Of a DNA stretch of 64,000 nucleotides, positions 9,010 to 17,307 are shown piece after piece; the first letter of the stretch is position 1, and each line of letters opens with the position of its first letter. Source of the DNA: Streptomyces sp. DH12 (GTDB lineage: Bacteria; Actinomycetota; Actinomycetes; Streptomycetales; Streptomycetaceae); contig NZ_JAHWGT010000016.1 of NCBI RefSeq assembly GCF_020873895.1, positions 98,327 through 162,326 of the forward strand. Reading direction: 5' to 3'. Position numbers and translations under genes: made by a program. The notes beneath the pieces were generated by a model. That model did no database searches. It had not been told where the DNA came from and saw nothing but the letters and a program-made list of their open reading frames with translations.

Positions 9010-9651
9010 ATGCACGAAGAGATCGCGGAGCAGCAGGCGGACATCACCTGCCTGCTGCTCCACCACATCCAGGCACCGCTCCCCGGGGACCAGTACATTC
9101 GAGGCATCCTTCCGGCCCTGGAGTCCGCCGAAGTTGTCCGGATCGCCACTGGCCCGGAAGACGCTTACACCTCAGACCGTCTGGTGGCCTATGAGATCCC
9201 CCTCCGCACGGACGGCGATTTCATTACCGGTTACGAGATCATCTATATTCTGCGTGCTCTCCTGAACTCTGGCACCCAGATCTACCCGAGCGACCGGGTC
9301 GGCACAGTCATGGGCATGACCCTTGTCCATGTGGATCCCACCACCGTGGAGACGGCGCCTCCCACCCCGGACGACAATGCCCTGACCATCCTGCGTTCCA
9401 TCACCAACCCCTTCACCGAAGACCAGCCGGACCCGCGCCTGCGCGGATTCTTCTTCCTGGATCAAGACCGGCTGCGCCTCTACCTCGACACGCAAGACGC
9501 GCCCGGAGTGATCGCAGCAGACGTACGGCCCTCCGGCGCGATCACGGCCCTGCTCGCGGCCCTGCCGTCACTGATCGCCGAAGAGGAACGCATGACGGTG
9601 GACAGCGCGGACCCGCACTGCACACGCGTGGTGGACCTCACAGACTGGTGA
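9010..9651 (+). CDS. Cytoplasmic partner of the secreted protein
   Basis: 213 residues from ATG 9010, five bases behind the secreted protein gene. No signal peptide. It is acidic (MHEEIAEQQADITCLLLHHI, then VVRIATGPEDAYTSDRLVAY, then PRLRGFFFLDQDRLRLYLDT), with alternating beta strands. An acidic cytoplasmic protein paired with a small basic secreted protein fits an immunity or chaperone role; this is inferred from context. Family not recognised. Confidence 0.5.
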   Translation: MHEEIAEQQADITCLLLHHIQAPLPGDQYIRGILPALESAEVVRIATGPEDAYTSDRLVAYEIPLRTDGDFITGYEIIYILRALLNSGTQIYPSDRVGTVMGMTLVHVDPTTVETAPPTPDDNALTILRSITNPFTEDQPDPRLRGFFFLDQDRLRLYLDTQDAPGVIAADVRPSGAITALLAALPSLIAEEERMTVDSADPHCTRVVDLTDW

Positions 9652-9932
9652 GCAAGACGCTGAGGCCGTTGCAACCAGGCAGCGGGCGCGACGGCCGGGC
9701 GCTGCTCCTGGCGGGCGCGCCCGTCCACATCGACGAGCCGCTCCCGATCGCATTCGGTCCGGCTGGTCGGCGTGGACGGCCTGGAGGCCATGGGGCCCGG
9801 TCCTTGCTTGGGCCAGGCGGCCCCCGCTCGCCCGCCAGCCGGGCCGGGCGGCGGCCCTCAAAACACTGGCCCGCGGCGGCCGGGCTATCACGAAGGCGGT
9901 GTGTGGAGAGCTCGACAGCGCTTCCCCCAAAG

Positions 9933-9949
9933 TTCTACCGGCGGTAGAA
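9933..9949. promoter_or_regulatory. Palindromic operator before the toxin-antitoxin operon
   Basis: TTCTACCGGCGGTAGAA is a perfect 8-bp inverted repeat around one central G, ending nine bases before the antitoxin start codon. Ribbon-helix-helix antitoxins usually repress their own operon through such palindromes. Confidence 0.7.
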
Positions 9950-9957
9950 TTGGCGGT

Positions 9958-10212
9958 ATGAGTAAGCCGACGAGCATCAAGACCAGCGAGGAAGTGCGCA
10001 ACCGGCTGCGTATCCTTGCCGACGAGCGCGGCACCACCATCACTGAGCTGCTGGAAGAGCTCGCTTCCCGCGAGCTTACGGAAGCCGAGCGTGAGCAGCG
10101 TGCTGTCGAAGCGGCCCGTGAGCTCGGGATCGAGTACAGCGAGCAGGTCCAGCAGGTCGGGCAGGATGCCTGGGCGAAGATTCGCGCCCACCAGGGCGGC
10201 GCCGCCGCATGA
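9958..10212 (+). CDS. Ribbon-helix-helix type antitoxin
   Basis: 84 residues from ATG 9958. MSKPTSIKTSEEVRNRLRIL and ADERGTTITELLEELASREL form a short beta strand and two helices typical of an RHH/Arc DNA-binding fold. A charged helix that should wrap the toxin follows (TEAEREQRAVEAARELGIEY). It overlaps the toxin start by four bases (ATGA). The palindrome just upstream is its likely operator. Confidence 0.8.
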   Translation: MSKPTSIKTSEEVRNRLRILADERGTTITELLEELASRELTEAEREQRAVEAARELGIEYSEQVQQVGQDAWAKIRAHQGGAAA

Positions 10213-10583
10213 ACCTGACGGCCGTCTTGGACCACACGGCTCTGGCCGCTCTGTATCGTGCGGACCCCTTCTTCACCGGCCTCTACGTCGAAGCCTCGCG
10301 CGGCACCGGCCGCGTCCTGATCCCGTCGCTCTCCATCGTCGCTGCCGAGCGGCAGGACGCAGGCGCGGGCAAGCACGCGGCATCGCTGCGGTTCGCGGAG
10401 AACGTTCCGTTCACCGCCGCGCACGCGGTGGATGCGATGGACTGGAGGAATACGGACTGGCCGGTGGCTCACGCGGCTGCCATTGCCTGGCAGGCACTGA
10501 AGGCGGGGGAGCCGCTCACGGTCCTGTCGTTGGACCCCGAGCTGTATACGGGCACTGGCATCACTCCGCTGAACCCCACCTGA
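10209..10583 (+). CDS. PIN-domain-like toxin
   Basis: 124 residues, start overlapping the antitoxin stop. LTAVLDHTALAALYRADPFF has the first PIN acidic residue, and VLIPSLSIVAAER is the usual second strand with its Glu. HAVDAMDWRNTDWPVAHAAA and PLTVLSLDPELYTGTGI complete the fold with the later acids. PIN toxins are RNases. The divergence from canonical VapC is notable (His after the first Asp), so the catalytic set is not certain. Confidence 0.7.
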   Translation: MNLTAVLDHTALAALYRADPFFTGLYVEASRGTGRVLIPSLSIVAAERQDAGAGKHAASLRFAENVPFTAAHAVDAMDWRNTDWPVAHAAAIAWQALKAGEPLTVLSLDPELYTGTGITPLNPT

Positions 10584-10674
10584 CCCAGCCTTGGGCGATC
10601 GGGCAGACCAAAGGCCCACGTGGCGCTTGCCCTGCCGCTGTTCCCCGTCTTCATGACCCGTGGAGGGATGACTT

Positions 10675-10923
10675 ATGTCGGAGACCCGAGCACGCCTGGA
10701 GAAGGACGTCGTCTTTCGGCATGTGATCACCGGTGCCCGCGTCAAGGTCACGTCCTCGCCGCGGAACTGGCCGCTGTACGGCCACGGCAAGGCGCAGGTC
10801 GTCACCCTCACCGTCGACGGCCGCGAGGTCCGCCCTCGCGCCGTCGAGGCCTGCCAGTTCCACGCCACCGCCTACACACGCGATGGCCAGCCCCGCCGCA
10901 CCGGCTACGTCCAGGAAGCCTGA
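10675..10923 (+). CDS. Small hypothetical protein
   Basis: 82 residues with a good ribosome-binding site (GGAGGG, 8 bases before ATG 10675). MSETRARLEKDVVFRHVITG and ARVKVTSSPRNWPLYGHGKA suggest a small beta-rich domain that may bind nucleic acid. Its stop overlaps the next start (TGATG). Family not recognised. Confidence 0.55.
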   Translation: MSETRARLEKDVVFRHVITGARVKVTSSPRNWPLYGHGKAQVVTLTVDGREVRPRAVEACQFHATAYTRDGQPRRTGYVQEA

Positions 10924-11285
10924 TGAGCACCCGCTTTCCGACCAGGCACTGCGAGCGCGCCGACCTCCACGAGGCGCACATGGTGACGACTCCCGAGGCC
11001 GCCAGCGGCACCTGCCCCGGCTATCCGGCGCCCGCCCCGCACCAGGTGTGGCAGGACGCCGACAAGCGCCTCGAACGCGAGGGAGGCGTCCGCTTCCGCG
11101 TTATCACGCGGATCGACGGCACCCACGCGCACTGCCACGACTGCAACAAGACCGGCGAGCCCGCCTCCTCGCGGATCTTCAAGATCCGCCTTGACCGATT
11201 CAAGCCGACGAGCACCGGCTACCGGTACGTGGGGGTGGCCCGGCGGGTGAAGGGGATGGACGCCGGCGCCGCTCCCGGCCTTTGA
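10923..11285 (+). CDS. Small hypothetical protein, C-terminus shifted
   Basis: 120 residues from ATG 10923, coupled to the gene before it. A HCHDCNKTG motif plus earlier Cys residues (RHCERADLHEAH) suggests a metal-binding site. After residue ~115 the conserved-looking sequence continues in the +1 frame to about 11430 (FEDGRFFARRDSRHEDLTDD, then DPAEWERVQGLLAVAAPGT). The same WERxxxLLAxAAPGTxxxxD segment recurs in the fragment at 21190-21425, so this is a two-part family of which both copies are broken. Confidence 0.5.
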   Translation: MSTRFPTRHCERADLHEAHMVTTPEAASGTCPGYPAPAPHQVWQDADKRLEREGGVRFRVITRIDGTHAHCHDCNKTGEPASSRIFKIRLDRFKPTSTGYRYVGVARRVKGMDAGAAPGL

Positions 11286-11429
11286 GGACGGCCGCTTCTT
11301 CGCGCGGCGGGACTCACGGCACGAGGACCTGACTGACGACGTCCGCGGCCGCGGGGATCCCGCGGAGTGGGAACGCGTCCAAGGGCTGCTCGCCGTCGCG
11401 GCGCCGGGCACCGTCTTCGGCACGGACGT

Positions 11430-11890
11430 CGCCGCCCCGTCCGGGTTCGAGCCGGGCGGTGGCGTTGTCAGTGTCCTGCGTTACGGTCGTCTCCCCTGCT
11501 TGAGGGGGTGCTCCGTTCCCGCCCGGCCTCTACGTCAGGCCAGGCGGGGACGGGCGGCACGTGCCCCCTGTTGTTCTCGGCACGGGGGCCGGCCTCTTCC
11601 GGATGGAAGGGCGACACCAAGGTGTCCTGCCTCCATATGAGGGGCTCCCCGACCTGATTGCAAGGAAAACCGGGAACTTCACCCGCGCTGCCGCGCGGAC
11701 GTGCTTATACGCGCGTCACAACGGTCATCTCCGGGCCTGACCGGACACTCCGCGAACCCTAATGTTCCGTGATTCCTTGATCACGTGGCGTAGCCGGTCA
11801 TGGTCGGTCCATGCTGATGCTCCCTCAACCGCGGATCGGCACCCGCCGGTTGCCAGGGGTTCCTGTTGACGTGGTCTTCCGGATGGCTGC
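11430..11890. other. Intergenic stretch, no gene seen
   Basis: About 460 bases between the broken gene above and the operon at 11912. I see no convincing coding sequence on either strand and no strong repeat. The promoter of the downstream operon probably lies in its last 150 bases, which are lower in G+C. Confidence 0.4.
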
Positions 11891-11911
11891 GGCATGACAC
11901 AAAGGAGTGTG

Positions 11912-12133
11912 ATGGACACCAGGAAGATAGCTCTCCTCTTGGTGCTGGCCGGGATGGTGTTCGGCTGGAGCATGATGATGGCGGCGATGGGCCACGTGGC
12001 GCTGGTCGCCACGCTCGCCCCCATCCTGGGCCTGACCGTGACCCAGGTGCTGCGCGGGTTCCGCCCGCAGCCCGCACCGGCTTCCCGGCAACCTGCCGCG
12101 GCGGTGGCCCGCGAGGAGGACGGCACCTCGTGA
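11912..12133 (+). CDS. Small membrane protein
   Basis: 73 residues from ATG 11912, with AAAGGAG five bases upstream (an in-frame ATG at 11894 has no such site). Two hydrophobic segments (KIALLLVLAGMVFGWSMMMA and HVALVATLAPILGLTVTQVL) span the membrane. A polar Ala/Pro-rich tail follows. The stop overlaps the GTG start of the sigma-like gene, so the two are coupled. It could be the membrane sensor or anti-sigma-type partner, but it has no recognisable anti-sigma domain. Confidence 0.65.
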   Translation: MDTRKIALLLVLAGMVFGWSMMMAAMGHVALVATLAPILGLTVTQVLRGFRPQPAPASRQPAAAVAREEDGTS

Positions 12134-13035
12134 CACCGCTCAACGTTCCGGGCCCGGCTTCCGAGCCGGGCCCGACCCGCCCGGGCCGCAAACTCGGCCC
12201 CATCGCCGCCACCGTCGGCAGCTCCCACCGCGCCTGGCTCGAACCCGCCCGCGAGCACTACCTCGCCAGCGGCCGCACCCTCAGCGACCTCAGCGTCCGC
12301 GTCCCGTTCGCCAAGTCCAAGCTGTCCGAACTGCTGCGCGGCGTGGGCCACTACCCCCGGTGGGAGGTCATCCACCGCCTGGCCGTCGAGCTCGACATCC
12401 CCGGCTGGCCGCTGTACCGGCTGTGGAAGCAGGCCGCCCTGGACGCCGGCAAGAGCCGCGACTGGGTCGAGCGGTCCACCGAAGGAGCCATCACCCTGGC
12501 CACCACCCGGTTCGGACCGCCCCTCGAGCACGGAGCCCTGCGCTCGATCGTGGAAGAGGGCTACCGCCGCTACGCCGAGGCGTTCCTGCACGACGAGGCG
12601 CTCGAAGCCGCAGTCGAGGACACCTTCGCCATCCTGTGGCTCTCCTTCGACGACGCCCTGGCCAGCCCCGACATCCGCCGCTACGCCTGGAACATCCTGC
12701 GCGCCACCGTCCACGCCAAGGCCGACCACCGCGACCAGCGGCCCGTGCTGGGCGACGCCGCCTTCGACACCGTCGCCCTGCGCGCGCACACCACCCCGGA
12801 GGGCCAGGCGACCCAGATGGCCGAGAGCCTGGAGCTGTTCACCGCGATCAGCAAACTCCCTCCCGCCCAGCTCGACGTCGTCATCCTGCGGCGCGTGTGC
12901 GGGTATCCCTACGCCAAGGTCTCCGACCTCCTCGGCATCCCGCTGGCCGCCGTACGGTCCGACGAGCGCCACGCCAAACGCTTCCTGGACGACACCATCG
13001 AGCTGCCGCCCCAGACCGGAGGACCCACCCCATGA
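12130..13035 (+). CDS. Sigma-70-like / HTH regulatory protein
   Basis: 301 residues from GTG 12130. Residues about 45-80 form an XRE-like helix-turn-helix (LSDLSVRVPFAKSKLSELLR). The middle (EDTFAILWLSFDDALASPDI, then RYAWNILRATVHAKADH) resembles sigma region 2. The C-terminal part (LFTAISKLPPAQLDVVILRR, YPYAKVSDLLGIPLAAVRSD) is a clear sigma region 4 helix-turn-helix. It is translationally coupled to both neighbours. The fusion of an XRE head to an ECF-sigma-like body is unusual; it may direct RNA polymerase to element promoters. Confidence 0.65.
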   Translation: MTPLNVPGPASEPGPTRPGRKLGPIAATVGSSHRAWLEPAREHYLASGRTLSDLSVRVPFAKSKLSELLRGVGHYPRWEVIHRLAVELDIPGWPLYRLWKQAALDAGKSRDWVERSTEGAITLATTRFGPPLEHGALRSIVEEGYRRYAEAFLHDEALEAAVEDTFAILWLSFDDALASPDIRRYAWNILRATVHAKADHRDQRPVLGDAAFDTVALRAHTTPEGQATQMAESLELFTAISKLPPAQLDVVILRRVCGYPYAKVSDLLGIPLAAVRSDERHAKRFLDDTIELPPQTGGPTP

Positions 13036-13847
13036 CACCGCTCGAAGACCTCCTCTCCAGGGCGTTGCTCGCCCCCGGACGTACCGTGCCCCGCGACACC
13101 GTCCCGCCCAGCGAAGCCGACCCCGGCGCCCGCCCGGCCGTAACCCCGGGCGAGAAGCCGAACGCCTCCGCGGCCGCGGACCTGCGCGCACTGTGCGAGA
13201 CCCTGGTGACCCACACCCCCGCCACCGCGGTCGCCGCCTTCGTCACCGACCAGGTCCCCGAACCGCGCAGCGCCCTGGTCCTGGCCTGCGTCCTGCAACT
13301 GACCGACACCGACGACGGCGCCCGGTTCTGGTGGCAGTACGCCGCCGGCGCAGGCCAGCCGGCCGCCGCCTACTGCCTCTACCTCCACCACCTGGCCCTC
13401 GGCGAGACCCACACCGCCCGCTGGTGGCACCAGCAGACCGACGACGTCAAACCCCAGCACGCCCCCGTGCACACCACCATCCACCGAGACGGCAAGCCAC
13501 TGGTCCTGCGCCCCGATGAGGCCTCCACCACCACGATGCTGCGCGTCCTACGGCGCCTCGCCCGGCACACCACCCGCCCCCGCTCCGCCGTGGTCACCGA
13601 GCTGATGGACTACATGCCCACCGCGGTCGCCGTCGGCTACCTCCGCGAACCCGAAAGCGAGCTCCCCCTCCCCGGCCCCCACTTCGCCTGCAAGATCCGC
13701 ACCCTGCTCGAAGCGGCCGCCGACCGACCGAGCGCCTCCAGCGGCCTACCGGCCCGCCCGCACACCCGCCCAGGCCTGCGACGAGACACCTCCCGCACCA
13801 CACCGCGGATCCACCGACAGGTCGATGAAGCCGCCACCCACCGCTGA
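13032..13847 (+). CDS. Partner of the sigma-like protein, unknown
   Basis: 271 residues; ATG 13032 overlaps the sigma-like gene's stop (ATGA). A long Ala-rich helical domain (DLRALCETLVTHTPATAVAA, then DTDDGARFWWQYAAGAGQPA, then YCLYLHHLALGETHTARWWH) looks like tandem helical repeats. The C-terminal 50 residues are basic and disordered. Helical-repeat proteins coupled to sigma-like genes in Streptomyces are common and may modulate the regulator. No named family. Confidence 0.55.
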   Translation: MTPLEDLLSRALLAPGRTVPRDTVPPSEADPGARPAVTPGEKPNASAAADLRALCETLVTHTPATAVAAFVTDQVPEPRSALVLACVLQLTDTDDGARFWWQYAAGAGQPAAAYCLYLHHLALGETHTARWWHQQTDDVKPQHAPVHTTIHRDGKPLVLRPDEASTTTMLRVLRRLARHTTRPRSAVVTELMDYMPTAVAVGYLREPESELPLPGPHFACKIRTLLEAAADRPSASSGLPARPHTRPGLRRDTSRTTPRIHRQVDEAATHR

Positions 13848-14001
13848 AGACCGGCCGCGCCGCGCCCCCGCTCCGCCGAGGGCGCGGTGCGGGGAGACGG
13901 GCGGCCCGGCCTGACGACGCCGCCCGACTGGGACGCGGAAGGCGCTGTCCGGTACCGGCGCCTCCGGAGTCCGGCCCGGACGGTTCCGGCTACGGCTACG
14001 G

Positions 14002-14181
14002 CTACGGCAAGCGCCGGGCGAGGTCGGCGGCAAGTTGCCCGGCCGCCCAGCCGCGCTCGGGGTCGAGCCGCTCCAGGTCTCGGAGATACTCGATCGCCGT
14101 GCGGGCCTCGGCGGCGGTGAGCAGGGCGAGGCGGGGTTCGTCCGTGTAGGTGCCGCTTACCGGCTCGGCGTCAGAGTCCAC
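14002..14181 (-). CDS. Very small hypothetical protein
   Basis: 59 residues from GTG 14181 to TAG 14002. TYTDEPRLALLTAAEARTAI and EYLRDLERLDPERGWAAGQL form two clean amphipathic helices, with protein-like codon use and no frame breaks. It resembles small acidic helical proteins common in Streptomyces plasmids. It is divergent from the polymerase remnant that starts next to it. Confidence 0.5.
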   Translation of the reverse strand: MDSDAEPVSGTYTDEPRLALLTAAEARTAIEYLRDLERLDPERGWAAGQLAADLARRLP

Positions 14182-14194
14182 ACCGTCCTCAACA

Positions 14195-14545
14195 GTGCTC
14201 GCCCAGGCCAGGGCACGGGACGGGCTCTACACGGTCGGCGCGCTCGCCGCGATGGAGGAGACCGCGTTCTGCCGGATCCTCGGCGGGAAGGCCGGGCGCA
14301 CCCTGCGCAACCGCGCTCGCGGCATCGACCCCCGCGGCCCCGTCCTCGTCCGGGCGGGGCTTCTCGACCTCATCGTCACCCTCGCCGAACGGATCCGTCG
14401 GCGCGAGCAGGTCGCCCGCAAGGTGACCGTGTCCGTACGGCTCACCGACGGGTCCACCGTCGACCGCACCCGCGTGCTCCCGCAGGCCTCCGCCCACACC
14501 GAAGACCTCCGGGCCGTCGTCTTCCGGATTGGCTTTGTACGCGGC
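14195..14545 (+). pseudogene. Y-family DNA polymerase remnant (DinB/UmuC type)
   Basis: YTVGALAAMEETAFCRILGG and KAGRTLRNRARGIDPRG match the helix-hairpin-helix thumb of Y-family polymerases. VARKVTVSVRLTDGSTVDRT and RVLPQASAHTEDLRAVVFRI match the start of the little-finger domain. The catalytic palm and fingers are missing upstream and the little finger breaks off downstream. A fragment without function, probably from a plasmid-borne translesion polymerase. Confidence 0.6.
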
Positions 14546-15084
14546 CGAGGCCCGGGGGATGTCGCCGTGGGGGCACCAAATGTCGCCGTCGACATGGCGG
14601 CCTCCGGGCCAGCCGAAGGCGGGGACGACCGCGTGGGCGGCGGGAAGCCGCTGGCGAGGTGGGCGAGGTGAGCGAGGCCGCGGGGGGGCAGCGGGGGGCC
14701 GAGTCGGCCGCCGCCGTCCGACGTACTGCATGCCACAGCGGGAGTCGGCGGAACGGCTGGGTCCCGCTGGGGTCTTGGCGAGGTGGTAGGCGGCCATCTC
14801 CTGCAGCTCGCCGGGCAGGTGCCCGGCCGTGGTGAGGGCGGTGAGCCGGTCGGCGGTGACCGCGCGGAGGACGGGACTACCCGCTGTGTAAGGCGTGCCG
14901 ACCGAGCGAGCCATGACGGCCGAAGAGCGCCGCCGCGCGCTATTCGGCCAGGTCCGATGGCTTTGTGCCATTCGTCGGCAACCCGCCTCCAGCATCACCA
15001 AGGTGCCGCTAAACAAGAAGGCTGGCGGCGACATCCAGCCGTCCCTGGGGTGAATGCCAGTCGGTGGGGAGGCCGGGGCGGTTG
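14546..15084. other. Decayed stretch between remnants
   Basis: No intact gene. On the minus strand two protein-like pieces appear: VVPAFGWPGGRHVDGDIWCP near 14570-14640, and VTADRLTALTTAGHLPGELQ with EMAAYHLAKTPAGPSR near 14770-14870. They may be remains of two small genes. Confidence 0.3.
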
Positions 15085-15295
15085 GTGACCATCAACGTGG
15101 CGGTGCTGCTCGTAGTCGTCGTCATCTGGCGGCTGCGGCGGCGTACGGAGACCCGCAGCCGCTTCGACGAGAAGCTGACCGTCGTCATCGTCCGTCCTGG
15201 CGCTGGGCGTCCTGCTCGCCCCCACTCCGGCCGGTCAGGGGATCATGAACGTCATGGCGCAGTTGGCGAGCGGCGTCACGCAGGCCGACCGATGA
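15085..15295 (+). pseudogene. Small membrane protein, frameshifted
   Basis: From GTG 15085: VTINVAVLLVVVVIWRLRRR, then TETRSRFDEKLTVVIV. After a one-base shift near 15195 it continues as LALGVLLAPTPAGQGIMNVM and AQLASGVTQADR, ending at 15295. The two halves make a coherent 69-70 residue protein with two membrane helices, of a type found beside plasmid transfer and Mrr-like genes in Streptomyces. Either disabled by the shift or affected by a sequencing error. Confidence 0.5.
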
Positions 15296-15358
15296 GCTGC
15301 CGCACCGCAGGGATCCGGCGGCGCACGGCGGACCGCGGACCTGGGGAGCGGGGGAGTG

Positions 15359-15970
15359 ATGGCGGCACGTCGACGGCGCCGGCGCTTGAAGAAGCAGACC
15401 CGCCGGCAGCTGCAGGGCTGGGGCGCGGTGGCAACGCTGGCCGCAGCGGTGTGGGTCGCCGCGAACTGGTCGACGGTGTGGCCCGTCCTGGTGACGGTGC
15501 TTGCCGCGGCCACGCTGGGCGGGGCGGGCTGGGCGCTGCTGCGGGCGCACCGCCAGGCGGTCAGCCGAGACCAGGTTTGGCGGGCACAGGAGGAGGCCCG
15601 GGCGCGCGAGTTGTCCATGGCCCAAGTCGATACCCTGACGTGGCAGCAATTCGAGACGTACATCGCGGAGCTGTGCCGGCGGGACGGTTGCAGAGACGTC
15701 GTCGTCAGCGGCAAGAGCGGCGACCTGGGCGCGGACGTCGTCGGCTACCTGGCCGACGGCCGCAAGCTGGTCATCCAGTGCAAGAAGCACGCAGCGCATC
15801 GGAGCGTGTCCTCGCAGGACATGCAGAAGTTCGTCGGCACCGCCCGTCTCGAGCACCGCGCGGACGTCGCCCTGTTCGTCACCACCTGCCGCGCTTTCAC
15901 CAGGGACGCGCTGGGCCTGGCGTTGCGCCAGGACATCGTGGCCCTGCACCGCGACCTGCTGGGCTCCTGA
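15359..15970 (+). CDS. Membrane-linked Mrr-type restriction endonuclease
   Basis: 203 residues from ATG 15359 (GTG 15356 is also possible). A basic start (RRRRRRLKKQTRR) is followed by two hydrophobic helices (GAVATLAAAVWVAANW, VLVTVLAAATLGGAGWALLR). The Mrr catalytic domain comes next: WQQFETYIAELCRRDGCRDV, then GKSGDLGADVVGYLADGRKL and VIQCKKHAAH, giving the D-(Q)xK PD-(D/E)xK core (GADVV ... QCKKH). Mrr-type nucleases cut modified or foreign DNA. Membrane-anchored forms like this are common in Streptomyces mobile DNA and may act on incoming DNA. Confidence 0.85.
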   Translation: MAARRRRRRLKKQTRRQLQGWGAVATLAAAVWVAANWSTVWPVLVTVLAAATLGGAGWALLRAHRQAVSRDQVWRAQEEARARELSMAQVDTLTWQQFETYIAELCRRDGCRDVVVSGKSGDLGADVVGYLADGRKLVIQCKKHAAHRSVSSQDMQKFVGTARLEHRADVALFVTTCRAFTRDALGLALRQDIVALHRDLLGS

Positions 15971-15999
15971 GTAAAGGGCGCTCACCTGGAGAGCCTGAT

Positions 16000-16325
16000 C
16001 CCGCTGAACGGCAGCGGCGGCGGCACCAGGCGGCGCCCCTCTGCCTGACCGCGACGCGCTGCCGTCGGTCTCGACCTTGAATAAGACACCGAGGATGGCC
16101 GGCCCGCCCGGACGGAAGCGGAGCACGACCTTGTACTCGACCTCCTGGTCCTTGAGGACCTCGCTGTCCACGATGTCGGTCCCCTACTGCTCTTCGGGCG
16201 GCGGACCGGCCTGCCTAGAACAGCTAGGCCTGGCGGCAGCCTCGGAGAGCCAGTCCAGGCCGAGCTGGGACGTGTCGGGCACGGGGAACGAGATCTCTGA
16301 GAAGTTGGCCGAAAACCCGCTATAG
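16000..16325 (-). pseudogene. Remnant of an unknown protein
   Basis: Minus-strand frames give SGFSANFSEISFPVPDTSQL and GLDWLSEAA. After a frame change they give TDIVDSEVLKDQEVEYKVVL and RFRPGGPAILGVLFKVETDG. This looks like an immunity-sized beta-rich protein broken by a shift near 16190 and degraded towards 16000. Family unknown. Confidence 0.35.
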
Positions 16326-16329
16326 GCAA

Positions 16330-16453
16330 CTAAGCAGCTGCTTCCCGACAACTAAATAGCGCAACATTTTGGCGAGTTCCGTTAATTTCTTGGCGCTTGC
16401 AGTCCAACCCTCGTAGGTTTTTGGAGACCGAGTTCCGACCTTGAGGGGGAGTT
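16330..16453 (+). promoter_or_regulatory. A+T-rich promoter region
   Basis: A short stretch much richer in A+T than its surroundings (CAACTAAATAGCGCAACATT) lies directly before the secreted-protein gene. This is the expected place for its promoter; no exact -35/-10 pair can be assigned with confidence. Confidence 0.4.
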
Positions 16454-17026
16454 TTGCAGAATCGCCTGTTATCGGCCATAGTCATCTCGGCCACCATCCT
16501 GCTAACCGCCGGCGTCACTCCGGCCAGCGCTTTTGACGGCACCGACACCGACATTCCCTCCGACTACTCGGGCGAGGAGTTCACCGACGACCTGGTGATC
16601 GAGGACGTGCCGGGAGACCCGGAGGGCTGGACGACGCGCGGCGCCGCCGGCTCTTCGCCGATCGAAACCTTCCAGTACCAGGTGGGGGGCCTGACCATTT
16701 CCATCCCCACCGGCTGTGCGCTGACGCACGTCATCAAGGGCGACGGAAAGAGGATCACCAACCAGATGGCGGGGGTCGACTGCGTAGGCCCCTCGGCCCT
16801 CCTCGCGAAGTTCTGCAACACCAGGCTGGAATTCCACTACGCCAACACGGCAGGGAAGACGTACAAGATCAAGCGCGGCCCGCTCAACTCCCCCTGCCGT
16901 AGCGGGACCGTCAACTCCCTCAACGTGGCTGCAGACCACACCCTGGCTCACTACGGCAAGGCGTGTGCGCAGCTCTTCGTCAACGGTAAGCGGCGGGCCG
17001 TACAGTGCCACTACATCACTTCGTGA
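16454..17026 (+). CDS. Secreted protein with TTA codon
   Basis: 190 residues from TTG 16454 (purine-rich GAGGGGGAG just upstream). MQNRLLSAIVISATILLTAG is the start of a Sec signal peptide ending TPASA. The mature protein starts acidic (FDGTDTDIPSDYSGEEFTDD) and has paired cysteines (PTGCALTHV, GVDCVGPS, AKFCNTRLE, NSPCRSG, GKACAQLF, VQCHYI). Codon 6 is TTA (16469-16471), so translation should need the bldA tRNA and be tied to development. The gene after it, which also has a TTA, probably shares its transcript. Function unknown. Confidence 0.65.
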   Translation: MQNRLLSAIVISATILLTAGVTPASAFDGTDTDIPSDYSGEEFTDDLVIEDVPGDPEGWTTRGAAGSSPIETFQYQVGGLTISIPTGCALTHVIKGDGKRITNQMAGVDCVGPSALLAKFCNTRLEFHYANTAGKTYKIKRGPLNSPCRSGTVNSLNVAADHTLAHYGKACAQLFVNGKRRAVQCHYITS

Positions 17027-17032
17027 GCCATT

Positions 17033-17257
17033 ATGGATGACATGGCATACAGCTCCAGGAAGTGGTGGACCGAATTGGCGTTATTTGTGCTGGTAAGCAC
17101 AGCGAGCGCTCTCCTTCTAGCCGTCCTCTGGGCCATGTCGCTCGAGGGACGCGAAGAGACAGTCAACGGGCTTGTCTTCATCATCCCCGGCGTGGTCATC
17201 GGATTGATGGCGGCCGCACGATACCGCCGCCATCACACCGCTTCGGGCTCTAGCTGA
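17033..17257 (+). CDS. Small membrane protein
   Basis: 74 residues starting six bases after the secreted-protein stop (ATG 17033 or 17042). Two membrane helices (ELALFVLVSTASALLLAVLW and GLVFIIPGVVIGLMAAARYR) and a basic tail. It contains an in-frame TTA at 17081-17083. Pairing with the secreted gene suggests a role in its export or self-protection; inferred from order only. Confidence 0.6.
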   Translation: MDDMAYSSRKWWTELALFVLVSTASALLLAVLWAMSLEGREETVNGLVFIIPGVVIGLMAAARYRRHHTASGSS

Positions 17258-17275
17258 CGGTCCCGGGCCAAAGAA

Positions 17276-17307
17276 GTGGGGTCTGCGGCTGCAGTCGCAG
17301 ACCCCAC
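17276..17307 (+). terminator. Strong hairpin after the secreted/membrane pair
   Basis: GTGGGGTCTGCG (17276-17287) and CGCAGACCCCAC (17296-17307) form a perfect 12-bp stem around an 8-base loop, 18 bases after the stop of the membrane protein gene. It has no U-tract, as is usual in Streptomyces. Confidence 0.75.
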
